Of a DNA stretch of 38,509 nucleotides, positions 21,602-32,586 are shown in pieces. The position numbers and the translations under genes were made by a program. The DNA comes from Bugula neritina. Taxonomy: Eukaryota > Bryozoa > Gymnolaemata > Cheilostomatida > Bugulidae. Position 1 is the stretch's first letter. Each line of letters begins with the position of its first letter. Under the pieces are notes generated by a model that worked only from the letters and a program-made list of their open reading frames with translations, was not told the DNA's origin and made no database searches. The stretch is taken from contig CAXIUT010000219.1 in the NCBI GenBank assembly GCA_964035545.1, forward strand, positions 1 through 38,509, written 5' to 3'.

Positions 21602-22519
21602 TCATTTTTTTTTATTTGGTCGATAGAAAATAAAACCTTAGTCTCTTTTACCTTTAGTTGCTTTGTTCATAATTTACTTTTAATTCTTAGGCTCAATATA
21701 AGTAGTTTTGTTTCTTTGTTGGATATTTGATTTGCTAGCTTCAAAAATAGCACTAAAATCATATTCCATCTTTGTCTTAACCAGCTTCTTATTGGTATCT
21801 TTCAAAAACATCTGTAGTTTATTGCTACCAGAAAGATTCTTATGACTGTGATTACTGTTTTTACTTTTATTTTTGCAGTCAAGACTTTTCTTTTTCTTCA
21901 ACATGTTGTCATCATCTTAAAATATATACTAATCTCTCTTGAATCTTAGCTTCAGATTAGTTGCACTGGTTGAATGAGTGAGTTTATTTATATTTTTTCC
22001 TGAAAGATTGACTTCTTTGGATGGTTTTATGGTTTTAAGTAGTTTGTTATATTCTTCAAGACACTTACTTTTTTCTTTATTTTATTTATCTCTCACATAA
22101 TTTTTGATACTTTCACAACAAAGATTGATATATTCTAGATATCATAAATGATACTTTTGAAGACAGCACTTTCTTCCATTTTTGCCATATTTTCAAGAAT
22201 CGAAATGATGTTATGCAAATACAGAGATATAGGCTAGTTAGGATACAATTAGTTATATTTTTAAGTTAGTTCTTTATACAATCGATGCGAATCTTTAATT
22301 TCTCCATTCATGAAGTTATTTTAAATGATCTTCTTAAAAAACTATTCAATGGTATTTTCCATTTCTTTTCTGCTTGCTAAATCATCATATCTATACGTTT
22401 AGGACCATCCATTCGATGTCTCTGTGCTGATGTGACTTCTTCATGCCAGATATTTCTATTTTACTTTTGTGGTAGCGTCTAGGATCTTACTTGGTTAATG
22501 CCTTTTTGAGATTGTTCAT
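21602..22519 (-). CDS. Unknown Lys/Asn-rich protein
   Basis: The gene starts at ATG 22519 (MNNLKKALTKQDPRRYHKSK) and ends at TGA 21602-21604. A 20-nt intron at 22135-22154 joins ESAVFK to the next exon. One more change is needed between about 22410 and 22470 to pass from the first frame to the one reading SNGWSQTYRYDDLASRKEM. Options are a 43-nt or 52-nt GT...AG segment or a single-base indel. The middle is helical (LHNIISILENMAKMEES) and the C-terminal third is Lys/Ser/Asn-rich (NLSGKNINKLTHSTSATNLK, KKKKSLDCKNKSKNSNHSHK). No family is recognised. It lies just downstream of the 22567-23613 gene on the same strand. Confidence 0.6.
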
Positions 22520-22566
22520 ATCAAGTTATTTGGTATTTATGATCAATTATTATATAGTGTACATTA

Positions 22567-23613
22567 TCAGTTATCAGAATGCAGATGTCTGATCACTTGA
22601 TATAGTCCTCGATATGAAGCCAAATTTTATTGTACTTTCTTCAAATTTAACAAAGCTTTCTTACTACGATTTATCACACTTTATACCTGATAAAGTTCTT
22701 CTAGTCCATTTTGAGAAAGACATCTCTTCAAGACCATTTTCGAAGTAGAAGCTTCTTTATTTTTTTATCTGAGACTCACTTCTCTTTGACTTTTCATTGA
22801 TACTATTGATTGGAAGGTATTGAAGCTGGCGCCAGATTATCTAGTAGAGGCTCTGTTTCTTTTATGGATTTGATTGATTTCTGAAAGTTATCTACTTAGA
22901 GATGATAATTTTCTATCTTGGAGTAGTTGCTGGGTACTTAATTTTCTATCTTTTGGAAGAAAGAATCCAGTAGGTTGACTATCTCTTCTGTTTTTTTATC
23001 CTTTGTGTGGAAATAATTTAACTCTATTTTTGAAGGTCCGCTGAGAAGTACTTTAAAAAGTGGTATTAAGTTGATTATTATTCTCCTGATTGACAATAGT
23101 ATCCAAATAATGCATCGATTGAACATTAAATAGTTGTACAGATCTTTCTAACATATTTCTATCATTGCTGATGCTGAAGTCAGGAAGCGGTAGATAGTAT
23201 TTAAGTGTGCTGATGTTTTAGTTGATGACTACTCCGCAGCGTTGAGGATTGAAGTTGGTCAGAATGGAGTTTTTTGCAAAGTAAATAGCTAGTTAGATGA
23301 ACTGTCGATGGAGATCTTTGACTGTTTGTGATGGGTTTTCTGAGAAAGAATCTTCTAGAGAGTATGGGATATATTGGTAGAGAAGAGATATAGAGGAAGA
23401 GGTTTATTCTGTACTTCTCAAGTTGATGGTATTTTTATGGGAAATGCTTTTGAGTTTATCTATTTTTTACATTAGTAGTTCAAACTCATCTTGATCTTTG
23501 AAATGATATCTTTTCTTAACAAATGATTTTCTGAGTTGTGTTTCTTCTATTTTAAGGACACCGAATGGAAATTGGATGCCTTTCATCTCATGGACGAGAG
23601 TGGAACTTGCCAT
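22567..23613 (-). CDS. Degenerate protein-kinase-like protein
   Basis: The frame is intron-free: 348 residues from ATG 23613 to TGA 22567. Residues about 30-130 follow the pattern of ciliate kinase-related proteins: DQDEFELLMQKIDKLKSISHKNTINL, LLYQYIPYSLEDSF, DLHRQFIQLAIYFAKNSILTNFNPQRCGVVI. These echo the alpha-C helix, hinge and catalytic-loop regions. No glycine loop, catalytic HRD or DFG is present, so kinase activity is not expected. The rest is Ser/Gln/Arg-rich (KLSSLSRQLSEINQIHKRNR) and ends in a helical segment. I infer a pseudokinase-like or unrelated scaffold. Confidence 0.62.
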
Positions 23614-23658
23614 ACAATATAATATAATTAATTGCTTAATCATTTGAATGATTACTAA

Positions 23659-24191
23659 TCAATCAATACCAAATATTAGTTGTTCAATTTGATGAATAAA
23701 TGATCTTATCAATTTAGCTAAGGGGTTGGGGTTGGGGTTGGGGTTGGGGTTGGGGTTGGGGTTGGGGTTGGGGTTGGGGTTGGGGTTGGGGTTGGGGTTG
23801 GGGTTGGGGTTGGGGTTGGGGTTGGGTATTTTAGATTTATTTATCTTGATATTTATTTATTATTCAATTAAAAGCAATTTGTATTGCTCTTTTTTGTGTT
23901 TTATTTTACTAATATATTCTTTTAAACTTGAAAATAATCTTTCTATACTAAAATAAGTCAAAAATCACCTGAATTCTTTCTTTTTTAAATCATTTTTTTC
24001 TTATTGTGTTAATATTCTACCTTTTAATTCATTTTTATTATTTTTCTGAGCACATTCTATCAATTTATATTCAATTTCAGTCAAGGAGATTCTTTCTTAT
24101 CTCTAAAGGCTCTTTTGAATGTGATAGTAAATAATATGACTTTTATTTGGGTAGACCTATGCAATTCTTACCCTTTTTTGTGATAGTTCAT
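23659..24191 (-). CDS. Small protein ending in telomere-encoded Asn-Pro repeat
   Basis: A 21-nt intron (23948-23968) that contains an in-frame TGA joins LTQQEKNDLKKKEF to SIERLFSSLKEYISKIKHKK in one frame. Upstream the frame reads FYRCQQNELSQKRVRIAQVYPNKS and EIEYKLIECAQKNNK. Downstream it enters the 105-bp telomeric tract as (Asn-Pro)n, then LAKLIRSFIHQIEQLIFGID and TGA 23659-23661. The 5' end is uncertain: an ATG at 24191 (MNYHKKG) lies in another frame and would need a 17-, 29- or 32-nt intron, and no in-frame ATG fits before the divergent gene starts at 24249. It may be 5'-truncated. No family is recognised. Confidence 0.55.
23722..23826. repeat. Internal telomeric tract 2 (G4T2), probably coding
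   Basis: A perfect run of 17.5 GGGGTT units sits on the plus strand, in the same orientation as the right telomere. It is longer than the right-end telomere present in this window. Unique sequence lies on both sides. On the minus strand it is open in the frame of the small gene and reads Asn-Pro. All six frames of this repeat are free of TGA, so openness alone is not evidence of coding. Confidence 0.95.
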
Positions 24192-24248
24192 TCTATTGAC
24201 AACGATAGAAGGTTTAATATTTAAAAATAATACCACTAATTTCAAAAA

Positions 24249-27200
24249 ATGCCTCCCCAATACCTTCTAATCACCTTACTAACTCTCATCATAACCTCAT
24301 CACCCCTTTCTCTCTGTTCAACTAGTTCAAACTCCAACTGTCTACCATGTCCAAGTCAATGCAAAACCTGTTCGACCCAATCATCATGTTCGACATGTTC
24401 TCTTGAATACTATCTTTCATCATCAGTAAGTGGAACATGTTCAGATTGTCCTTAGAATTGTGCTCAATGTACATCATCTTCAGTTTGTACTACCTGCAAC
24501 AATCCCTATGTTTTGAATGGTTCAAACTGCGATCTATGTACAGTATTGAATGCGGCTGCTTGTTCTGCTACGACTACAGCTTCTAGTTGTAAATCTGGAT
24601 ACTATCTTAATAGCGGTTCATGTTCTTCTTGTCTTCTAAATTGTGTTAGTTGTACTAGTGCTTTTGATTGTTCTTCATGTTCTGATGGATTCTATCTGAA
24701 TTCATCGATTCTTACCTGCAATACTTGTCCGACTGGGTGCAAAACGTGTAATCAATTTGTTCCTGCAACTTGTCTTAGTTGTAGTAATGGATATTATCTA
24801 TCAGGTAGTACATGTATTCAAACTACATGTAACATTACTAATTGTAATTATTGTTCATCAAATGGAGTTTGTCAGCAATGCGCTGCTTTGTACTATTGGA
24901 GTGGATCTTAGTGTGTTCAAGGAGCTAGTGTTAGTTGTTAAAATGGAGCTAGTGGACCTCTACCTAATAATTGTATCAATTCTTGTTCGGATTATTCAGA
25001 AATTAACAGTAATATATCAAATATCTTTGAATGTAGACTGTTTAGTAGTATCTATGTCTATCCAGTAGAATATCATCAAAAATATTACTATGCTTATAAT
25101 CATTTAAGCTAGCTCAACACTTTGACTTCAGGAAGTAACTCTTTAAGTGTTTAAGCTAATGGAGAGTATTCTTATCCTCTGGCTACTGCTTTGAGTTGGA
25201 GTTCATTGCCTAACTTTTACCGAATAGTTGTAAACATCAAATATATATCTGGTAGTCAGATCGGATTGACTTGGTTGGCCGCAACTCCAAGTAGCAATCA
25301 GACATAGAGTTCAACTTTATCTACTTCTTCCACAATAAACTCTGTTTCTTTGACTAGCAGTGTAGTCCATAGCAACAATTTGAAGATAACTCCAAATTAA
25401 ACTTTTTCTTTGATATAGTTATCACTCCGTTTATCTCGTTGTTCTTCTGGTTGCACAGTATGTCTAAACCAGCAATTATGCTAGCGTTGCGATAGTCCAA
25501 ATTACATGTTGAACTATATCTGTTTACCAAATTGCACAACATATGTTCATTTCAACGTCAACATGACTTGTCTATCATCTTGTCCTGACAACTACTACCA
25601 AACAACCAATTCATCATTAAAATATTGCTAATCTTGCGTTTCACCATGTTTGGATTGCGTCAATTCGACATTTTGTCTCAGTTGCGTCTCTGGCTATTAC
25701 TACTATAATTACAACTGTGCTACTAGTTGCCCTGATGGATACTATACTGACAATAGTAGCAATACTTGTAAAATATGTATTAGTCCTTGCAAAACATGTG
25801 GCAGTTAGAGTGTCTGTCTATCATGTTCTGTTGGCTTTTGGAATGGAAATAACTGTTCATCTAGCTGTGCTGATGGCTTTTTCGGTGATAGTACTAATAA
25901 TAATTGTTCTGCTTGTGATAGTAACTGTCTAACTTGCATCAATTCTGCTTCTAGTTGTACTAGTTGTAATTCCAGTTTGATTTACTATAATTCTCAGTGT
26001 TTGTCTGGTTGCCCTGATCGATATTATAACCTCAATGGAACTTGTCTTGAATGCCAACCTCCATGTTACACATGCACGAGTTCATCAACTTGCCTGGCCT
26101 GTGTCTACAACTATTTATCCAATGGAAGTTGTCTATCAACATGCCCGGATGGTAACTACGCAGATGAAGCTGGTTTGACTTGCCAATCATGCAATACATA
26201 ATGTAAAACGTGTTCATCATCGTATGAATGTTTGACTTGCAATTCTGGATGTTTATATTCTGGTAAGTGTCCGAGTGCATGCCCTTCGAGTAGTTTCTTT
26301 TCTCTTACTGATAATGCCACAAATACTTGTAGTTGTCAGCAATGTGTATATCCTTGTAGTACATGTTCTGATTCATCGACTTGTTTGACTTGTATTGATG
26401 GTTATCTCTACAATGGAAATTGTCAGGCTCAATGTCCTGCTAGTTACTATGCCAATACTAATGATGGAAGTTGTTCTTTGTGTAATGCGACCTTTACTGA
26501 TTGCCAGACTTGTACCATATCTGCTTGTAGTCAATGCAACAATGGACTATATCTGCACAGTGGTTCATGTATTAGCAGTTGTCCTACTCTATACTATGCC
26601 TCAGGACAAGAATGCGCCATCTGTGTGACGCCATGTCTAACATGCAGCGATCCAACGACCTGTCTATCATGCGTTTCTCCATATGCTCTCTTGAATGCAA
26701 ACTGCGTTACTGAGTGTTCAACTGGCCAAATCATTCAAACAGTAAGCAACATCTCTCGATGTGTTGACTGCACCTCGCCTTGTCTATCCTGTTCTACCAC
26801 AGTCACTAACTGCACATATTGCGTTTTTGGCTTCTACTTGTATAACTACGAATGTATAAGTAACTGTTCAGTTGTGGCTACTGTTAATACTTACTATTCT
26901 CAGGCTTCTACTCTTTCATGTGAACTTTGCTCATTTCCTTGCAATACTTGTCTATCATAAACCCAGTGTCTTTCATGTCGAGTGGGATACCTCAATCCTA
27001 GTGAATATACTTGTACTCAGTGTTCACTTGGTACTTATGCATCGAATAGCACATGCGTAAGTTGTCCATCTTCATGTTCTATATGCTACAGTGATACTTT
27101 TTGCACCAGTTGTTCAACAGGATATTTCTTATACCAGAACACATGTATAAATAACGAGACAACTTGCCAGGTAAATGGATACTATTTGAGTGGCCAGGTT

Positions 27201-30101
27201 TGCTATTCTTGTTTGCAACCTTGTGCCACATGTTGGGTTTCATCGAGTAATTGCACTACTTGTCTATCGGGATATATGTTCTTTTCACCTAATCAGTGTC
27301 TGATAGAATGTCCTTCAGGGTATTTCAGATCAAACAACCAATGCGTAACATGTTCTGCATAATGTCAAACATGCGTAACATCAAGTTCATACTGTCTAAC
27401 CTGTGCAACTTCATACTATCTCCTAATCTCAAACTCATCATGCATGACTACATGTCCATCTGGTACTTTTCTTTCGGGTAGCACTTGCTCGCTATGCCAG
27501 TATCCATGTCAAACATGCACATCTGAGACCATATGTTTGACTTGCATAACTGGAGTGTTGATTGGCACGTCATGCTATACTAGTTGTTTGAGCGGGTATT
27601 ATGCGAGTAATAATTTATGTCATCAGTGTACTTCGCCATGCAAGGAGTGTAGTGTTGCCGATAGTAATTGCACACAGTGTGTGAGTAATTATTGGCTATT
27701 GAATAATAGTTGTATTAGTACATGTCCATCTACTTATTTTGCTGAGTCGCAATCTCAGCAGTGTTTATCTTGTGTTGGTTTGTGCGGATAGTGTTCTAGT
27801 TATATCAATTGTACTAGTTGCAATTCTACTTTTATATATTTTTTTAATAGTGCTAACAATGTAGGCTAATGCGTTTCTAGTTGTCCAGTCAAGTACTATC
27901 TCAGTAATAACACATGCAATTTGTGCAGTAATTCTTGTTTGACTTGCTAGAATGGCAATAGTTGTCTGACTTGTGATGGAGGTCTGGTGCAAATGAATGG
28001 ATTGTGTTTGAGTAGTTGTCCAGCTGAAATGTATGCGTTTAATGGTGTTTGTGCTAATTGTTCTTTTCCTTGTGGAAATTGTACTGATTCTTATACTTGT
28101 ACTAGTTGTCCATCGACTTATCTTCTAGTTGGTGGTAGTTCTTGTGTTCCTGGTCCCAACTGCCCTTCAGGCTACTATCTACTCATCTATCAACCTAACT
28201 GCAACAAGTTGTGTCCGACTGGTTTCTATAACTTGGTAAATGGTACTTGCAATAACGTATCTTGTGGAGATCAGCATTTCATGGGCGCAGATATGCTTTG
28301 CTACACTACTTGTCCATCAGGATACAAAGCTAATAGTACTTATCACTGTGTTACTTGTTCAGATTGTACAGGATTGCAGTTTTCATTGACTTATAGCATT
28401 ATTAAAGACGACTTATATCTGTATTTGTCTTTTACTGAAATACCATATTACACAGGAACTCCTCAAATAACGCTATCACCTGCGCTTCCCTATCGATCCA
28501 TCAACTTTCCATCAGTACTGACAGGACGATTATTGGCTGCATTTACTGGATCTATCAATGTCACCTTTCAAATCACAAGTACAGAATCTATTCAAGCAAC
28601 ATATCTCACTGTGACATTCGGAAATCAACTAACCACCTTTACTAATCCTCTTCAAAAAGCTGATAGCACTCTTTACCTCGAAGGATATGACTACTACCCA
28701 ACAGATCTTCCTGATTTATCTGTTTTTGGAATACTAGCTTTGATAGTGGCTTTGATTGGACTTGCGAAGAACCCGTATATGTCGGATTTCGCTCAAATTC
28801 TATTTCTAATTGCACTTGTCAACTACCACTACCCAAAGCATCTGTCGTCTTTCCTCGAATCTACTTCAATCGCTCACCTGCATGGAATGATATCGATTGA
28901 CCAGCCTGACACTTTAGGCGAAGGTAAATTCATGTATTTGACTGGAACTGGATTTTTAGCTAATACTCTAACCAACTGGATCATCATAATTTCAATTCTA
29001 TGTGTTTCTTTGTTGATATATGGTATTTACAGACTGGTTAAGCATCGCATGGGATATTCTAAAGTCCAGGACTAAAGCAATAATTAGAACATCAGTTAGT
29101 AGAATTCTAAGTCAGCATAGCCATGTCTTCTTCCTGCTATGTAGTCTTTATTTGACAACTTCAAACTTAGTGTATTTAACAGACTGATATATTTCAACTA
29201 TACAATCATCAGTTTATTTACTTTGGTTCAACTGGCTAATTTCAATACCAGTGCTTCGATTAATATAGCATCTTCTTTGTTATCTATTTTGGTTGTTTTC
29301 TTGTTGATTTACTATCCGATTCATTTGAGAAAAGATAAACCTAAATATACATTTTTGTATATTAGAAAATTGCTTATCTGTGGTGCTGTTGTTCTGTCAT
29401 TAAAAGATGCCATTTATGCAATAGGCATCATGTCTGTTTGTAACCTTACTGCAGCGATCTTGATATTAACATATAAAATGGAAAAATATCGATATTAATC
29501 TAAATTTTTAGCTGGCTGCTAAATTACTCAACTTGTTATTCAAGCCTGTCTATCTTTCTTTATTATGATTGGAGAAGGCTATTCTACTGACTCGAAAGTT
29601 ACTCTATGCTATATTATCTTGGTTGGGATGTTGCTGCTGATGGGAGCTTATGTTATTGAAGCTGGAATGCAGTTTGTTTGTTTTGTGTATTTTAGATGTA
29701 AAGGTAAAGAGTTGAGATAGAAGTTTTTGCTTAATTCTTAAGAAGAAGAGGAAAGTAGTCATCATTCTGAGTCGGTTAATGGATCTATGAAGGCTAAAAC
29801 TGAAAAAGAAGAAGAATAAGTGAAAAAAGATGATAATATGGATCTTTTGATAGTTCAAGAGATCAAAGAGAAGATGGGAGAGGAACTTGCTCAAGATTTT
29901 AAAGCATTCAAGAGTTTGTAGAAATCACCTGATAAGAAGGGAACTTTTTGGGCATATTCTTAATCATAAAAAGACTAAAAAGAATCATAGAATGGTTAGA
30001 AGGGATAGAAGTAGAAAGCAGAACGTTCTCCACCAAAATTACTGGTGCGTTGTGTTAACGAATTCAGTGATGTAGACGTAAATGAGCAGATTTAGAAATG
30101 A
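24249..30101 (+). CDS. Large Cys-rich multi-pass surface protein
   Basis: One uninterrupted frame of 1950 residues has TAA/TAG as Gln and no introns. A signal peptide (MPPQYLLITLLTLIITSS) leads into an ectodomain to about residue 1490 made of dozens of furin-like/growth-factor-receptor Cys repeats (typical unit CxxCxxxCxxCxxGYYL...C). A low-Cys insert lies at about 250-390 (NGEYSYPLATALSWSSL). About nine hydrophobic segments follow from residue 1497 (for example DLSVFGILALIVALIGLA, WIIIISILCVSLLIYGIY, IASSLLSILVVFLLIYYP). A charged cytosolic tail of about 130 residues ends NEFSDVDVNEQIQK. This architecture is common in ciliates and is often linked to adhesion, sensing or cell-surface coats. 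Specific function is unknown. Confidence 0.9.
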
Positions 30102-30198
30102 TTATGTTGATTGATATGATAATAGTTAGTATTACAGTTAATAGTTATTGATAGTTTAGATGAATGATTAAATAAAATAGTTTGAAGTGTTATAATAT

Positions 30199-30492
30199 AT
30201 GCCTCACTATCCCTCCGAAATAGAGTATTCAGAAAAGTACTTGGACGACTTCTACGAGTACAGACACGTTGTATTGCCCAAGGAAATCTACAAAAAGATC
30301 ACTAACAAAGGAAAATTGCTAAGTGAGAATGAATGGAGAGCTTTGGGAGTCCAACAGTCGAGAGGATGGATGCACTATGAAATTCATAAACCTGAACCTC
30401 ATATTCTGCTCTTCAGAAGACCCAAAGGAACTGACCCGACTACAGGTCTACCGCCTGCTAACTTCGTGGCTCCTCCTGATGCTTTCTGGTGA
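30199..30492 (+). CDS. CKS1: Cyclin-dependent kinase regulatory subunit CKS1
   Basis: The product has 97 residues, intron-free, and contains no TAA/TAG codons. The full CKS signature is present: [54 protein letters not shown]. The HxPEPH hinge, which controls beta-strand exchange, and the residues that bind phospho-Thr and CDK are retained. CKS proteins bind CDK and help multisite phosphorylation of CDK substrates in the nucleus. The C-terminal extension ([20 protein letters not shown]) is longer than in yeast or human CKS. Confidence 0.97.
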   Translation: MPHYPSEIEYSEKYLDDFYEYRHVVLPKEIYKKITNKGKLLSENEWRALGVQQSRGWMHYEIHKPEPHILLFRRPKGTDPTTGLPPANFVAPPDAFW

Positions 30493-30643
30493 TTGATGGA
30501 TTGAAGTGATGTTTATGGGTTAATATAAGTCAGAATGTTTGATGAGATAAAGAGTTAATTTGATAAATGAGAAAACAAAAGATATTCTTAAACAAGATAT
30601 TCAAGAATATTTTAGTAAATAATCTAATTTTAATAAATGAATT

Positions 30644-32464
30644 ATGGTTAGTATTAGTTCAATCAACCTATTTTCTTTCACTTAGAAATGGCGAATAAAT
30701 AATAAAGAGTATATTAACCACAACTTCGGAGCATTTTGTACTATTATACTTTTTCTAGCTGTTGGAACAATCTTTGTATTTAAAATGATCGAAGTCAATA
30801 ATAGATCTACAATCACAGTATCTTCTCAAACAAATTATCATGATACGGGTTCTGTTATAGGTAGTATTTCTACTACTCAAAGTGACCCCAATTCGCAACC
30901 TTTCATGATAGCAGCTAAAAATATATCAATATTTAATCTTTCTGTTTCATTTTATGAAGTATAAACTAATAAATCAACTTAAGTGGCATTATAAAAGTGC
31001 AATTAATCACATTTTTCAAGATTTGAGAGAAATAATCCCACAGTTCAATATATAATAGAAAGTAATTATTCATGTTTGCCAGTAGATAGGAGTTTTTAAT
31101 TGGGAGATCAAATTAAATAATTTTCTAATAATTTAGATTTAATCTATTAATGCTTTTAAGGTCAATAAACTTGCTTGGAAATTCCTCTTGATGTTTATAT
31201 TACAACAGCCAATGTTAATCCCAATAACTTCTCTAACCCTTGGTTATATTCTTTAACAAGAAATTAGTTCTCATTTCGGTTTGGAGTTATACAATTTACT
31301 TAAATCAATATGATGAAAAATACTCTTAACTCCAATAATAATATCTTTCCTTTCCAAAATTTAAAGTAAGTTACGACAGGATTTTAAAAATCTTCAACGA
31401 ATAGCTTTATTGCTTAAGTTGGAGGAAGTCAAAAAATTATCTAAATAGGTATATCTTCAAAATAAGTGATTTATAACCGTAGCTTATACACTGTTATTGA
31501 TGCTCTTTCCTATGTGGGTGGTATTTTTAGTGCTCTTTTAGGAGCTTTTTTCTTTATGGGTATCTATGGAAGATTTGTTTATGAAATGATTTTTGCTTAA
31601 AAATACTTTAATAGCAAAGAAGCCAAGTCATCAGGGTTCTTTAGTTTCATCAGATTAGGCTTTTTCAACATCTGGACCTCAATAAAGTCTAAGCCTAACT
31701 GGAGTATTCCTCAAAAGCAACAGTAAATGAGAGATACCATCAACAAGGTGCTAGACGTAGTCTATCTACAAAGAAGAATAGAGTTCTTAGAAAGTTGTTT
31801 GACAGTTCTATTCTAGAAACACCAACTAAAAGGCTTAAGACTTGCAGATAGAGTCAATAGATAAGAAGCTGATCAAAGCTATAAAGAACATAAGTTTAGA
31901 AATGAATTACTGAAGTTTTTTAAAGATAAAGAGAAGGGAAAAGGCTAGCTAGATAATAAAACTAAAAAGAAGAACTAGACAAAGAGAGAATCAAAGATAT
32001 CCAAGCTGAATAGCTCTTTGAAGATGGAAGATAGTTTGGTTTAAAAGAACCAGATCTAGATTGAGTTAAGGCCTTCCAAGCTTGATAACTCTTCAAAGAT
32101 ATCTGATACAGATGAAAAGAAGTAAGCCTTGTTAGAAGGACTTGAGAAATCTGAAAGATAAAGTGTAAAATAAAAAATTATGAAAAAATAAATAACTGAA
32201 GACCTCAGTGAGATAGATCTAGAGTTTGATGAAGAAAAAAGATAAATGACAGATGAATAGGTAGAGGAAGAGATCAATTAAGACCTCAAGAAGCTATTCA
32301 AAGAAGCAAAGTAGAAAGACTCAAAAAGTGAAATAATCTATCAGAAAATTGACCTAAAAATCAGAAATAAAATAGAGTCTTAATTCAAAAAAGTAGAAAA
32401 TAAATAAAAATCCGATAAATCATAAAAGTTGTAAATATTAATCAACGATAACTCACAACTATGA
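30644..32464 (+). CDS. Two-TM membrane protein, paralogue 1
   Basis: 606 residues, intron-free. The N-terminus (MVSISSINLFSFTQKWRINN) leads to a first membrane helix (about 25-47, FCTIILFLAVGTIFVFKM). An extracytoplasmic region of about 250 residues follows. A second membrane stretch (about 290-320, YVGGIFSALLGAFFFMGIYG) precedes a cytosolic tail rich in Lys/Gln/Glu that is predicted coiled coil. The motif IYNRSLYTVIDALSYVGGIFSALLGAFF is a likely family signature. I do not recognise a named family outside ciliates. The 32587-34326 gene is a tandem paralogue with an almost identical second membrane and proximal tail region. Confidence 0.75.
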
Positions 32465-32586
32465 TCATCTCTTTAAAGATTTATTTATTTTCTTCGTATT
32501 ATGTATTTTTCTCCATTTAATTAGTATCACTAAATTTCATATTTGAGTTGTTTATTTAAATAAAAAATAAATTTGATAAATAATCA

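Noticed and set aside
23726-23956. Plus-strand ORF of Gly-Leu repeats through telomeric tract 2 followed by a hydrophobic stretch.
   Set aside because: It is the T-rich complement of the minus-strand gene. The repeat is open in all frames, and the hydrophobic tail is the shadow of Lys/Asn/Ile-rich coding sequence.
24911-27990. Several separate Cys-rich ORFs in the standard code.
   Set aside because: All share one frame and are separated only by TAA/TAG, which are Gln here, so they are one protein.
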